Assembly: GCA_022561385.1 (NCBI GenBank)
Contig: JADFRG010000008.1
Span: 22,459-86,458, forward strand
Length of the DNA stretch: 64,000 nt
Source: Chloroflexota bacterium
Lineage (GTDB): Bacteria > Chloroflexota > Anaerolineae > Anaerolineales > E44-bin32
Direction of reading: 5' to 3'
In this document: positions 35,914 through 49,150 of the stretch, in pieces
How positions within the stretch are numbered: position 1 is the stretch's first letter
How the letters are laid out: each line of letters begins with the position of its first letter
The notes under the pieces: model-generated
What the model was told of the DNA's origin: nothing
The model's input: only the letters and a program-made list of their open reading frames with translations
Databases searched by the model: none
Position numbers and translations under genes: made by a program

Positions 35914-37731
35914 ATGAGACAGGCACTGTACCGGGAGTGGCGACCCCTGGCATGGGACGCGGTCGTGGGTCAGGAGCATGTCGTACGTACTCTCCACAAT
36001 GCCGTCAAGGCCGAGCGGATCTCACATGCCTACCTGTTTTCAGGACCGCGCGGCACGGGGAAGACAAGCACCGCCCGAATTTTGGCCAAGGCGATCAATT
36101 GCCTCGAAGAATCTTTGGCGGACCGGCCCTGCAACAAGTGCCGGGCCTGCGTCGCGGTCAATGAGGGGCGTTATCTGGACCTCATAGAAATTGATGCGGC
36201 CTCCAACACCAGTGTGGAGGATGTCCGTGACCTGCGAGATCGTATCAATTTCGCGCCCAACGAAGGCCGTTACAAAGTTTATATCGTGGATGAAGTCCAT
36301 ATGTTGTCGACGGCCGCCTTCAATGCATTGTTGAAGACATTGGAGGAGCCGCCGCCCCACGCAATTTTTATCCTGGCTACCACCGAGATCCACAAGGTCC
36401 CGGCAACGGTGCTTTCCCGGTGCCAACGACATGAATTCAGGCGAATTCCAGTGGATGAGATAGTCAGCTACCTCGATAACAAGATTGAGGAAGGCGGCTA
36501 CCAGGTCGAAACCGAAGCCATGAAACTCATCGCCCGGCAGGCTACGGGCAGTTTGCGTGACGCGATCTCGTTGCTGGATCAGCTGGTGTCGATGGGGGAG
36601 GCTGTAACTCTGGGGCAGGCCCAGGAAATATTGGGAACTGCGGTGGACGAGGCGGTGGGGGAGCTTGTGCAGGCGATCGCGGACGGGGAAATTGGATCAG
36701 GGCTCGAAATCATCAACCGAGCCATAGATGGCGGTATCGACCCCCGGCAGTTCGCAAGACAAGTCGTGGAATGGCTGAGGTCGCTATTGTTGATCTCCGC
36801 CGGCGATAAGGTCGACCTGCAGGATGAAAACAGAGTTAATCAAGCGCGCTCCATGCGGACCCAAGGTATCTTGCCCGCTATGCACGCATTCAGCCAGGCG
36901 ACCCGCGGCGAACGCACGGCGTGGCAGCCGGGTCTAGCGCTGGAATTGGCATTCATGGACGCGGTCCTGAGCTCGCCTAAGTCGCAACCAGCACTGCAGG
37001 AATCCGAGCAAGTGACAAAATCGGAACATGAACCTGAGGCCGAGCGGAAAGTCGACGCCCGGCCCAATCGCGGTTCGCGCTCTGGAGCTGAGTCGGAGGT
37101 CGCAGAGGAAGCGCCTCCTAACTTTCAGGACCCGGACGCCGCGCATCCCGGCTCCCAATTCTCGGGGAATGAGCTCGAGCGGGAGCAGGAGCATGGTCCT
37201 TCGTCAGGTCGTGGAGCCCGCCTCGAGGCGGAGCCGGAGATTGCGGACGAGCCGAAGGTCGAGAACTCGGCAGCGGGCCGACCGGAAACTGAACCCGGAA
37301 CCGATTTTCAGCGGGTGCTCGACGCGTGGCCGGATCTGCTGGCCGCGGCGTACGGACGTGACCCTCAGACGCAAGCTTTGCTGAATTCGTGTAAGCCGCT
37401 TGGGGTGGACGACCACACCCTCGTCTTGGGATTTCAAAGCGACTTGCTTAGGGAAAAGATGGAAAAGGGCCACAACCGGAGAATCGTTAGCGAAGCGCTT
37501 GTAGCGGTGTTGGAGGCAGATCTGGATGTCCGCTGCGTGCTGTTGCAAGATTGGGGAAACGATCGATCCACAGCAACCTCGCCTCCATTGCCGGAAGGGG
37601 GCATGGTTGCGACTGCGTTGCGCGATCTCGGTGCCGAGGTCGTGGACTACGGGCCTGAGGTCGAGGCGGAGGGCGCCGGCGCAGATTTCAAGAAGAACAG
37701 CAAAAAAAATGGTGATGAGGAGGAGCGGTGA
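35914..37731 (+). CDS. dnaX: DNA polymerase III subunit gamma/tau
   Basis: YREWRPLAWDAVVGQEHVVRTLHNAV, FSGPRGTGKTSTARILAKAINC, CxxC zinc module (CNKCRAC), DEVHMLSTAAFNALLKTLEEPP. Confidence 0.96.
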   Translation: MRQALYREWRPLAWDAVVGQEHVVRTLHNAVKAERISHAYLFSGPRGTGKTSTARILAKAINCLEESLADRPCNKCRACVAVNEGRYLDLIEIDAASNTSVEDVRDLRDRINFAPNEGRYKVYIVDEVHMLSTAAFNALLKTLEEPPPHAIFILATTEIHKVPATVLSRCQRHEFRRIPVDEIVSYLDNKIEEGGYQVETEAMKLIARQATGSLRDAISLLDQLVSMGEAVTLGQAQEILGTAVDEAVGELVQAIADGEIGSGLEIINRAIDGGIDPRQFARQVVEWLRSLLLISAGDKVDLQDENRVNQARSMRTQGILPAMHAFSQATRGERTAWQPGLALELAFMDAVLSSPKSQPALQESEQVTKSEHEPEAERKVDARPNRGSRSGAESEVAEEAPPNFQDPDAAHPGSQFSGNELEREQEHGPSSGRGARLEAEPEIADEPKVENSAAGRPETEPGTDFQRVLDAWPDLLAAAYGRDPQTQALLNSCKPLGVDDHTLVLGFQSDLLREKMEKGHNRRIVSEALVAVLEADLDVRCVLLQDWGNDRSTATSPPLPEGGMVATALRDLGAEVVDYGPEVEAEGAGADFKKNSKKNGDEEER

Positions 37732-38033
37732 AAAGCGAGGAAGACGCAGGATCCGTGCGAAATCGAATGGACCAAGAGCTGCGCAAAGCACAATCTGAGC
37801 TCGCTAAATCCAGTGTGGAGGCTACGGCCGGACGAGGCGCAGTCAAGGTAACCATGTCGGGAACCCAAGAGTGCCTGAGCGTGGAGATTGTGGATGACAT
37901 CCTCCAATCTGGTGACGTGCGTCATTTAGAGGGCCTGGTGCTGCTCGCGGTGAATCAGGCAATTCGAGACTCTCAATTGATGGCCGCCCGCCGGCTCAGT
38001 CCCTTCTCTGGGGATCTCGACCCCCAGCCATGA
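37728..38033 (+). CDS. YbaB/EbfC nucleoid-associated protein
   Basis: Follows dnaX with a 4-nt overlap. MDQELRKAQSELAKSSVEATAGRGAVKVTMSGTQECLSVEI...DVRHLEGLVLLAVNQAIRDSQ. Confidence 0.88.
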   Translation: MKSEEDAGSVRNRMDQELRKAQSELAKSSVEATAGRGAVKVTMSGTQECLSVEIVDDILQSGDVRHLEGLVLLAVNQAIRDSQLMAARRLSPFSGDLDPQP

Positions 38034-38039
38034 GCAGAG

Positions 38040-38280
38040 CCACTTGGGAGCAGGGGAGCTGGGGGGTGTGCGGAAGTTGCAGTGCTGCCGTCCTGGAGAG
38101 AACGTGAGCGCATCAGAGCAAATCGTGCGGGCGTGCCAAAAACATCAGCCGGATTTCGCGCGAAATGCTCCCTCTCCTCTCGTTCAGGCGTTCCTAAGCT
38201 CTCCGAACCCCTGCTCCCGCGCTCCCCTGCCCCCGCGCACCCCGACCTCCGCGCCCCCCTTCGCTCGAGTCTCAGCCTTC
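38040..38280. repeat. Intergenic G-rich/C-rich element, copy 3
   Basis: TTGGGAGCAGGGGAGCTGGGGGGTGTGCGG ... CCCCTGCTCCCGCGCTCCCCTGCCCCCGCGCACCCCGACC. Confidence 0.65.
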
Positions 38281-38296
38281 GGCCCTTGGCTTGCCT

Positions 38297-38573
38297 ATGA
38301 GCAGCGCCCTGCCACGCTCAGTCGAGCGGCTGCCTGCAGCCCATCAGGTCGAACCCTGCCTCACGGAATCTTTGCCTATGAGCAGCGCCCTGCCACGCTC
38401 AGTCGAGCGGCTGCCTGCAGCCCATCGGTCGAACCCTGCCTCACGGAATCTTTGCTTATGAGCAGCGCCCTGCCACGCTCAGTCGAGCGGCTGCCTGCAG
38501 CCCATCGGTCGAACCCTGCCTCACGGAATCTTTGCCTATGAGCAGCGCCCTGCCACGCTCAGTCGAGCGGCTG
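38297..38573 (+). repeat. Tandem 80/81-bp direct repeat duplicating the recR translation-start region (four starts)
   Basis: ATGAGCAGCGCCCTGCCACGCTCAGTCGAGCGGCTG at 38297, 38378, 38458 and 38538. Inter-copy spacer CCTGCAGCCCATC(A)GGTCGAACCCTGCCTCACGGAATCTTTGCYT. Confidence 0.97.
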
Positions 38574-39146
38574 ATCGAGGCCTTCGCGCGGCTCCCGGGG
38601 ATAGGTCCTAAGACCGCCTCCCGGCTCACCTATCACCTTCTTCGTACCGGGGAGGGTGAGAGTCGAGAGTTGGCTAAAGCGCTGGTGGCCGTAAGGGAGG
38701 GCACGGTTTTCTGTTCGCGCTGCTTCAACATAACCTCGAAGGAGTCCGACCCGTGCGAGATCTGCGAAGATCCCGGACGGGAGGCGGGTGTGCTTTGCGT
38801 TGTGGAGGAACCGCTGGATGTGCTGGCGATCGAACGCACGCGAAACTATGCGGGCCGGTACCATGTATTACATGGTGCAATTTCGCCGGTAGAGGGGATC
38901 GGTCCTGACGATCTTCGGATCCGCGAGTTATTAGCTCGCGTGGACGCGGAAGAAATCAAAGAGCTTATCGTGGCCACTAATCCAACTCTCGAGGGTGAGG
39001 CTACGGCTATGTATCTCAAGGAGGCCGTCCACAATCCAGAACTCCGGATGACGCGTCTTGCCCGCGGACTTCCTGCCGGCGGCGATCTGGAATACGCGGA
39101 CGCTCGAACGCTTTCGGAGGCGCTGGAGGGGCGGCGAGAAGTCTAG
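38538..39146 (+). CDS. recR: Recombination protein RecR
   Basis: MSSALPRSVERLIEAFARLPGIGPKTASRLTYHLL, CSRCFNITSKESDPCEICEDPGRE, LCVVEEPLDVLAIERT, TNPTLEGEATAMYL. Start set at 38538, the last of four repeated starts. Confidence 0.95.
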   Translation: MSSALPRSVERLIEAFARLPGIGPKTASRLTYHLLRTGEGESRELAKALVAVREGTVFCSRCFNITSKESDPCEICEDPGREAGVLCVVEEPLDVLAIERTRNYAGRYHVLHGAISPVEGIGPDDLRIRELLARVDAEEIKELIVATNPTLEGEATAMYLKEAVHNPELRMTRLARGLPAGGDLEYADARTLSEALEGRREV

Positions 39147-39149
39147 AGG

Positions 39150-39312
39150 CTGGGGACCTTCTGAGCGGGGGAGCGTGGGCGAATAGGAGCTTGGGAGCCA
39201 GCTTGTGCGTGCTGGGCCTGTGCGTTTGCTCCCTTGCCCCCTGCTCCGTCGCTGCCCCGCTCAGAAGCTCCTCTGCACCGCCGCTCCCCTGCCCCCCGCG
39301 CCCAAAAAAGCC
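39150..39312. repeat. Intergenic G-rich/C-rich element, copy 4, upstream of the rRNA promoter
   Basis: GAGCGGGGGAGCGTGGGCGAATAGGAGCTTGGGAGCC ... GCTCCCTTGCCCCCTGCTCCGTCGCTGCCCCGCTCAGAAGCTCCTCTGC...CCGCTCCCCTGCCCCCCGCGC. Confidence 0.7.
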
Positions 39313-39333
39313 CCCCGCGCCTACGGACAAACC

Positions 39334-39361
39334 TTGACTTCAGCCCCAGCCCCCTTATAAT
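39334..39361 (+). promoter_or_regulatory. Probable rRNA operon promoter
   Basis: TTGACT (39334-39339), 16-nt spacer, TATAAT (39356-39361), about 250 nt upstream of 16S. Confidence 0.8.
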
Positions 39362-39516
39362 TGCGTAGCAAGTTACCCGCGGTCTCGTCCCTTCGGGGAA
39401 AGACATTGACAAATTAATGCGGTCAGAGACCTGGGTCTCTAAGGAGATCTGTTCGGTCTGCCAGGGATGCCGGTGTGTGAGTAAATCACATCGGCGTTTT
39501 ATGTCTCGCGCGGGGT

Positions 39517-39543
39517 ACCTTAACAATTGAATAGTGATAGGAA
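39517..39543 (+). other. 5' arm of the pre-16S processing stem (3' arm 41227-41253)
   Basis: ACCTTAACAATTGAATAGTGATAGGAA is complementary to TTCCTATCACTATTCAGTTGTTAAGGT over 27 nt with a single U-G wobble. Confidence 0.92.
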
Positions 39544-39607
39544 GCCAGTAATAAAGTTCGGGCTTTGTCTTTGAGATCTGAACCACATCTCTGATGTGGA
39601 GAAGAAT

Positions 39608-41129
<1,522 letters not shown>

Positions 41130-41362
41130 GTCTTGAGCTAAAGCCTGTGGGCTGCGGCTCCAGCTCCAGCAACAAACCGGAAATCCGCCCTACCTCGGTG
41201 TATGGGCGTCTAACCCCGAATCAGGTTTCCTATCACTATTCAGTTGTTAAGGTGGAGGGGGCCATGCCCCCCAACCTCCCGCCGGCGGAGGTTAGCTGGA
41301 ACGGAATGCGCGCGGTCCTCAGGGCCGAGCGTCCCGGCGGCGCCAGGGCACATTACTAACGC

Positions 41363-41436
41363 GGGCCTTTAGCTCAGTTGGTTAGAGCGTTCCTCTGATA
41401 AGGGAAAGGTCCCAGGTTCGAATCCTGGAAGGCCCA
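41363..41436 (+). tRNA. tRNA-Ile (GAT), CCA not encoded
   Basis: GGGCCTT/AAGGCCC acceptor, CTGATAA anticodon loop, GGTTCGAATCC T-arm. Followed by CTCATAACGG instead of CCA. Confidence 0.96.
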
Positions 41437-41508
41437 CTCATAACGGGTCAGTGGTGGCCTGACGTTGCGTGGGTAGATAGGTCCGCAGGAGAGCAGGCAC
41501 CGACGCTC

Positions 41509-41584
41509 GGGGATGTAGCTCAGCTGGGAGAGCGCCGCCTTTGCAAGGCGGAGGCCAGGGGTTCGAATCCCCTCATCTCCACCA
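41509..41584 (+). tRNA. tRNA-Ala (TGC), CCA encoded
   Basis: GGGGATG/CATCTCC acceptor, CTTTGCAAGG anticodon arm, GGTTCGAATCC, ACCA. Confidence 0.97.
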
Positions 41585-42009
41585 GGCGACTGGTGGCAGC
41601 GGACAAGCCGGAAAAGGAGCAGGACGCAATCGGATACGGACGGGTTTCAAGTAACTAAATAGAATCGACCGACATATTCGCCATGGAGGCTAGCGCCTCC
41701 AAAATGGGGCCCGGCGGAATGCCGGGCCGCAGTGTGTCTAGCCAAATTGGCAACCGGGCTGTGGGCCTGATCCAGGTTTGATCAGAATTGAACCTGATCA
41801 CAAGGGATCAGAAGCACAGCCGGGCGGCCAACCACCGGAAAGATCACGGTGCAGCGGCTGTTCGGGGAGGCGGGTTCCGAAGACCCGCCGCCCTCAATCG
41901 GACCTTAACAACTGAATAGCATCGAGAGTACTCAGCAATCGCGTAGTTCCGAGAGATCCAGGAATCGATCGGAACGCCTGCAAAGCGCGAGCGTTGATGC
42001 TCTCACCGC

Positions 42010-42035
42010 GAAGAACGTCAATTTCTCCGTATCAC
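42010..42035 (+). other. 5' arm of the pre-23S processing stem (3' arm 45033-45058)
   Basis: GAAGAACGTCAATTTCTCCGTATCAC pairs with GTGATACGGAGAAATTGGCGTTCTTC over 26 nt with one wobble. Confidence 0.92.
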
Positions 42036-42039
42036 AACA

Positions 42040-45033
<2,994 letters not shown>

Positions 45034-45084
45034 TGATACGGAGAAATTGGCGTTCTTCACAGGAGTATGCCAGTTGGCGAAGGA

Positions 45085-45162
45085 GGAGATTGCGTCGCTT
45101 CGCTCGCAATGACACCGACCTACGTATGTCATTGCGAGGCGCACAGCGCCGAAGCAATCTCC
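45085..45162. repeat. REP/MITE-like palindromic element between 23S and 5S
   Basis: Termini GGAGATTGC / GCAATCTCC; inner TCGCAATGACA / TGTCATTGCGA. Overall inverted-repeat structure. Confidence 0.85.
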
Positions 45163-45232
45163 AAGTGGAGTAAGAACTGTCGCCAACAGCGCGGACTGCT
45201 ATTCAGTTGTTAACAACTTCATAAGTCGAATC

Positions 45233-45356
<124 letters not shown>

Positions 45357-45371
45357 TTTTCTTTTAAGCTC

Positions 45372-45407
45372 AACGAGCCCCGATTTCTGTGGGGCTCGTT
45401 TGATTTT
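45372..45407 (+). terminator. rRNA operon terminator
   Basis: AACGAGCCCC-gatttctgt-GGGGCTCGTT followed by TGATTTT. Confidence 0.9.
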
Positions 45408-45461
45408 CGGACCTTCTGGCTTCGAAGCGCGCAGGTCCCTCTGAACTGCGCGAGCGCGTAC

Positions 45462-46730
45462 CTATCCGCTCCCTGCCGCGTAGCGAACGATATCTGCAGC
45501 CTCATACCAAATCAAGTGGGGAGAGCCATCCGCGTCGATGGCCAACTCGACCAGCTGTCCCAGCACCACGCTTCCCGGCTCCACGACCTCCTGACCGATC
45601 CAGCCTTCATCTGTCTTTTGCGCATAGATCAATTGGTCCCTATCGGTATAGGCGAGATGCAGGGTCCCCTCGCCATCGAAAGCCAGGGAGGTGATCTTTC
45701 TCGCTCCGGGGCTACCCATTCGGATGTTCTGAAGAGTCCCTACAGCTTCGATTTGCCAACCAGAGGCGTCTTGCCACGCATGACGCACCGTGCCGGATTC
45801 ACGGCTCTCAGCGACGTAGTAAGCGATGTGAGGAGTCCCGTCCGTATCGAAAATCAGTGAGGCGTATCGGCCGACGTCGCCTTGATTATCCACCACTTCC
45901 ACGGACCAGCCGCCCGCTCCAAGCGAAGCGAATTCCAACTGCTGATCACGATCGTTGTAGTAAGCGATGGCTGGCGATCCTGAGGGATCGAGCTGAATGC
46001 TGGTCGCGAATTCGTATTTGATCGACCCACTCCCTACTTCAACTACGACGACCGCTCCATCCACCAGCGTGGCATATTCGACTCCGCTCCCACTCCCAAA
46101 CTGCGAGGGGTCTATGGCAGCCGTATGCCAGACGCCGGCCTCGTCCACGACGATCGAGTTGTCCCATCCGTCATGTCCATCATCTGCGACCGTCGTCAAT
46201 TCCCAGCCGCTCTCGGTGAGCTGAGCGATGACTTCATCGCCAAGCGCCGGATCAAACTGAAGGCCCTGATGATCGTGGTAGGCGATGAGGGGCTCGCCGC
46301 TCGGGTTCAAGGCCAAATCGATCGGACCGTAGAAATACCCCCCGACTACGGTCTCAACTTCGAAATCGCCGTTGCGATTTTGGGCATAGAAAAGCGCCCC
46401 GCGGTCGGCCTCGGTCAGAAAAGTAACATGGGCGACTCCTTCCGCATCCATCGCAAACGCGGGCTTGATACCCTCACCGACCTCCTGCACTTCCCATGTC
46501 AAGGAGATCTCCCCGATCTGGATGGATGGGGCCGCGATGACCATCTCTTCCGGAGCTGCGGTGGGCCCAGGTTCGGTGGCGGCGGTGCTCGGCTCTTCCT
46601 CGGTCGCAATCGGCCCCGGTTGAGCGACGGCAGTACTCGGCCTTGCGGTGTCCTCCGCGACATTGGAACACGCCGCGAGCGCCGTGAAAAGAATCGGAAT
46701 ACCGATAACTAATGTTTTGGTTGGATGCAT
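45462..46730 (-). CDS. Secreted lipoprotein with propeller-like repeats
   Basis: Start refined to MHPTKTLVIGIPILFTALAACSN (lipobox). Repeats such as DPSGSPAIAYYNDRDQQLEFASLGAGGWSVEVVDNQGDVGRYASLIFDTDGTPHIAYYV. Confidence 0.8.
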   Translation of the reverse strand: MHPTKTLVIGIPILFTALAACSNVAEDTARPSTAVAQPGPIATEEEPSTAATEPGPTAAPEEMVIAAPSIQIGEISLTWEVQEVGEGIKPAFAMDAEGVAHVTFLTEADRGALFYAQNRNGDFEVETVVGGYFYGPIDLALNPSGEPLIAYHDHQGLQFDPALGDEVIAQLTESGWELTTVADDGHDGWDNSIVVDEAGVWHTAAIDPSQFGSGSGVEYATLVDGAVVVVEVGSGSIKYEFATSIQLDPSGSPAIAYYNDRDQQLEFASLGAGGWSVEVVDNQGDVGRYASLIFDTDGTPHIAYYVAESRESGTVRHAWQDASGWQIEAVGTLQNIRMGSPGARKITSLAFDGEGTLHLAYTDRDQLIYAQKTDEGWIGQEVVEPGSVVLGQLVELAIDADGSPHLIWYEAADIVRYAAGSG

Positions 46731-46841
46731 AACCACGACCTCCAGATGCCGAATAGTCGGCTGACTGCACATAGACTAATCGGGCCAACATCGAAAGACG
46801 GTAATCTCGAAGACAGTGTCGATTGGAGTATTTCCCCTCTC

Positions 46842-47060
46842 CTGGAAGGCCCATTCATAACGGATCGATTGTGGCCTGACATCCCGTAAGATGGACCCCC
46901 GAAAGGCCGCCGGCCAACAGGCCTACTCATAACAAATCAATTCTGGTCGGGCACCCCATGGGATCTGCCTCACGGAAGCCCGCGGGCCAGGGGGGCCACG
47001 CATAACGGGTTTATGGCGGCCCGACATCCCGTTGAAGGGAAGTTCTCCCAACTCATAAAT
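46842..47060 (+). repeat. Three degenerate ~72-bp tandem units related to the tRNA-Ile 3' end plus 16S-23S spacer
   Basis: CTGGAAGGCCCATTCATAACGGATCGATTGTGGCCTGACATCCCGT / AACAGGCCTACTCATAACAAATCAATTCTGGTCGGGCACCCCATG / AGGGGGGCCACGCATAACGGGTTTATGGCGGCCCGACATCCCGT. Compare spacer 41422-41470 CCTGGAAGGCCCACTCATAACGGGTCAGTGGTGGCCTGACGTTGCGT. Confidence 0.85.
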
Positions 47061-47405
47061 TTAACCGTTTCCGGCCCATCTGGTCGAAATCTGGAGCCCG
47101 GGTTCGTTGTTCCGTCGGTAGTCCACTGATCTGGGTGAGGAATTTGAGGAGGCTCAGATGCCACGCAGATTGCCCAGCGGCGTGCTCGCCCGTTGAGGGC
47201 TGGAGTGCAACAGCCGTGATCCGATCAACAAGGACGTACAACGCCGTAAGCGTCGCAGCCTCCTTCACACCCGATCGATCCCTCATATATGAGAATCGAG
47301 TGAATTCAGAGTTTTCCCACCATGGGGGGAGATCCGACTTCCCTGCCTTCGGCGTAATGGATAGCGAGAAGGCACGTGTACGTATCCGAACCTCAAGGAG
47401 GAGAA

Positions 47406-48197
47406 ATGAACACCATGAAAATGAGCTTGTTAGGAGGCGCGCTGGCCTTGATCGCGGCCGGCTGTGCCACACCGACCGCGGAGCCTAGCGCCGTTCCGGT
47501 TCCAACCGAGGAACCGACGGAGGAGATGGCCGAAGCCATGGCGCCGGCCGTGAAGGTAAGCGACCAGGACGCCAGCGGTGGGACGGTCACGATCGACGAA
47601 GTTGTATCTGATGGACCGGGCTGGTTGGTGATCCATATCACCAGGGACGGTGGTCCCGGGCCGGTCATCGGCCAATCCGCAGTGGAAGCGGGGAGCAACA
47701 TGGGCGTGACGGTAGACATCGACCTGGATAAGGCCACCGGCCAACTCTTTGCCATGCTTCACCTGGATGCCGGCACCGTCGGAGAGTACGAGTTTCCCGG
47801 CGACGATGCCCCGGTTTTTGTGGACGATGTGATTGTGAACGTGCCTTTCGAGGCCACTTTCCCCGTCGATGACTCCGTAACAGCAGAGGATCAAGCCGCG
47901 GTCGATGGAACGGTCACGATTGCCTTCGTATCGGCGGCCGCACCGGGCTGGATCGTGATCCATGCGCAGGCCGATGGTGCACCGGGTCCCGTCATTGGGT
48001 CCGCACCGATCTTTTTGGGCTACAACGCGGACGTTGCGGTTGAAATCGACATGGGCGCGGCGACGGATACCCTGTACGCCATGATGCACCTCGACTTAGG
48101 CGCGGCCGGTGTTTATGAATTCCCCGGCGACGATGTGCCTGTGTTCGACGCAGATGGCAATGTCGTGCTTGCACCCTTCGCGCTGCTAGCAGAATAA
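47406..48197 (+). CDS. Lipoprotein with two DUF7282-like repeats
   Basis: Start refined to MNTMKMSLLGGALALIAAGCAT after AAGGAGGAGAA. Two repeats of GxVTIxxVxSxxPGWxVIHxxxDGxPGPVIGxxxxxxGxNxxVxVxIDxxxATxxLxAMxHLDxGxxGxYEFPGDDxPVF. Confidence 0.85.
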   Translation: MNTMKMSLLGGALALIAAGCATPTAEPSAVPVPTEEPTEEMAEAMAPAVKVSDQDASGGTVTIDEVVSDGPGWLVIHITRDGGPGPVIGQSAVEAGSNMGVTVDIDLDKATGQLFAMLHLDAGTVGEYEFPGDDAPVFVDDVIVNVPFEATFPVDDSVTAEDQAAVDGTVTIAFVSAAAPGWIVIHAQADGAPGPVIGSAPIFLGYNADVAVEIDMGAATDTLYAMMHLDLGAAGVYEFPGDDVPVFDADGNVVLAPFALLAE

Positions 48198-48369
48198 GCC
48201 GGGCGCGAACACCGCGAGTGACGTCAGCGCGGGAGACGCCAATGTGAGTCCCGCTCGGTCCTGGATGTTCTGGGATGTCTGAAGTCATGTAAGTCAGCGG
48301 TACCCGTAAACGCAATGCGGGCTGAGGCCCCACTCAAGTGACCTCGGCTCTGCGCTTCTCAGACATGAC

Positions 48370-48415
48370 AATACCGAAGGGGCCGGTCTACTAACCGGCC
48401 CCTTCGGTATTTTAT
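48370..48415. terminator. Strong intrinsic terminator
   Basis: 18-bp stem AATACCGAAGGGGCCGGT / ACCGGCCCCTTCGGTATT, 6-nt loop, then TTTAT. Confidence 0.88.
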
Positions 48416-48431
48416 GGATCAAACAACCTGT

Positions 48432-49019
48432 TCAAACCGGCACAAATTCAGCTTCTTGCGGGCTCCGTTTACTGGCTTTCCAGGGAGTCCCGAGCCACCG
48501 CAGCAGGAAGTAATCCGCTCCGTAGTGACCGGCCACCTTCCAGGCCAAGATCAGCCCGATGGCGACTACAAACAGCACAGGATTGGTGCTGGCGGAGCCT
48601 GCCATCATAAAGTTCCAGTTCATGAGCGCTCCGAAGAGAGCCGCGATCCCTGCAAAGGCACCGATCACGAGCGCCGCGCCGACGAGCAGCTCACCGTAAG
48701 CGACCACTTTTCCAAACCAAGTGTAGGCTTCCACCTCCAACAAGGCCTGAATAAACGAGCGGTACCAATCAAAGGCGATTGGCGGCCTTCCGGCCTCCGG
48801 GATGGCGATAGCGTTCGTCCAATATCCCTTTAGTGCCTGCCCCCCATCCACCCATGCCGGATTGCTCACCTTGTGCAGAGCTGCATCAACCCACCAATAG
48901 CCTAGCCATAGGCGCGGCACCAACCAGATCAGACCGGCTCGCGGGCTGTTGAAGAGCCACTCCACAAGGGGAGCATCGGCGATCGTTGATCCTCTCGGGA
49001 TCCTAAATTTGGGGCTCAT
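48432..49019 (-). CDS. DoxX/DoxD-family membrane protein
   Basis: WLVPRLWLGYWWVDAALHKVSNPAW ... FGKVVAYGELLVGAALVIGAFAGIAALFGALMNWNFMMAGSASTNPVLFVVAIGLILAWKVAGHYGADYFLL. Confidence 0.85.
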   Translation of the reverse strand: MSPKFRIPRGSTIADAPLVEWLFNSPRAGLIWLVPRLWLGYWWVDAALHKVSNPAWVDGGQALKGYWTNAIAIPEAGRPPIAFDWYRSFIQALLEVEAYTWFGKVVAYGELLVGAALVIGAFAGIAALFGALMNWNFMMAGSASTNPVLFVVAIGLILAWKVAGHYGADYFLLRWLGTPWKASKRSPQEAEFVPV

Positions 49020-49150
49020 TTTTCCCTCCTTTAAGCAAGTTGTTCGACAGCTTCGATTTTAAAGATTCGGTGGACCGGGCATAAGTGATAAATTTCACAT
49101 ATCGATGTTACATAAAGCTGTAAGGGGGGATAGTTATAATCCCCGACGCG

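Noticed and set aside
38044-38541. 165-aa ORF upstream of recR as one protein
   Set aside because: It runs through the G/C-rich intergenic element and the repeat array. Only the short repeat-encoded ORFs linked to recR are of interest.
38297-38573. Repeat array considered as CRISPR
   Set aside because: The whole 80-bp unit repeats with no unique spacers, and it contains the recR start codon.
45085-45162. Insertion sequence between 23S and 5S
   Set aside because: Only 78 bp, with no transposase or target-site duplication evident. Called a REP/MITE-like palindrome instead.
46842-47060. Repeat array considered as extra tRNA genes
   Set aside because: Only the 3' acceptor/T-arm segment is present. 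No D-arm or anticodon arm can be formed.
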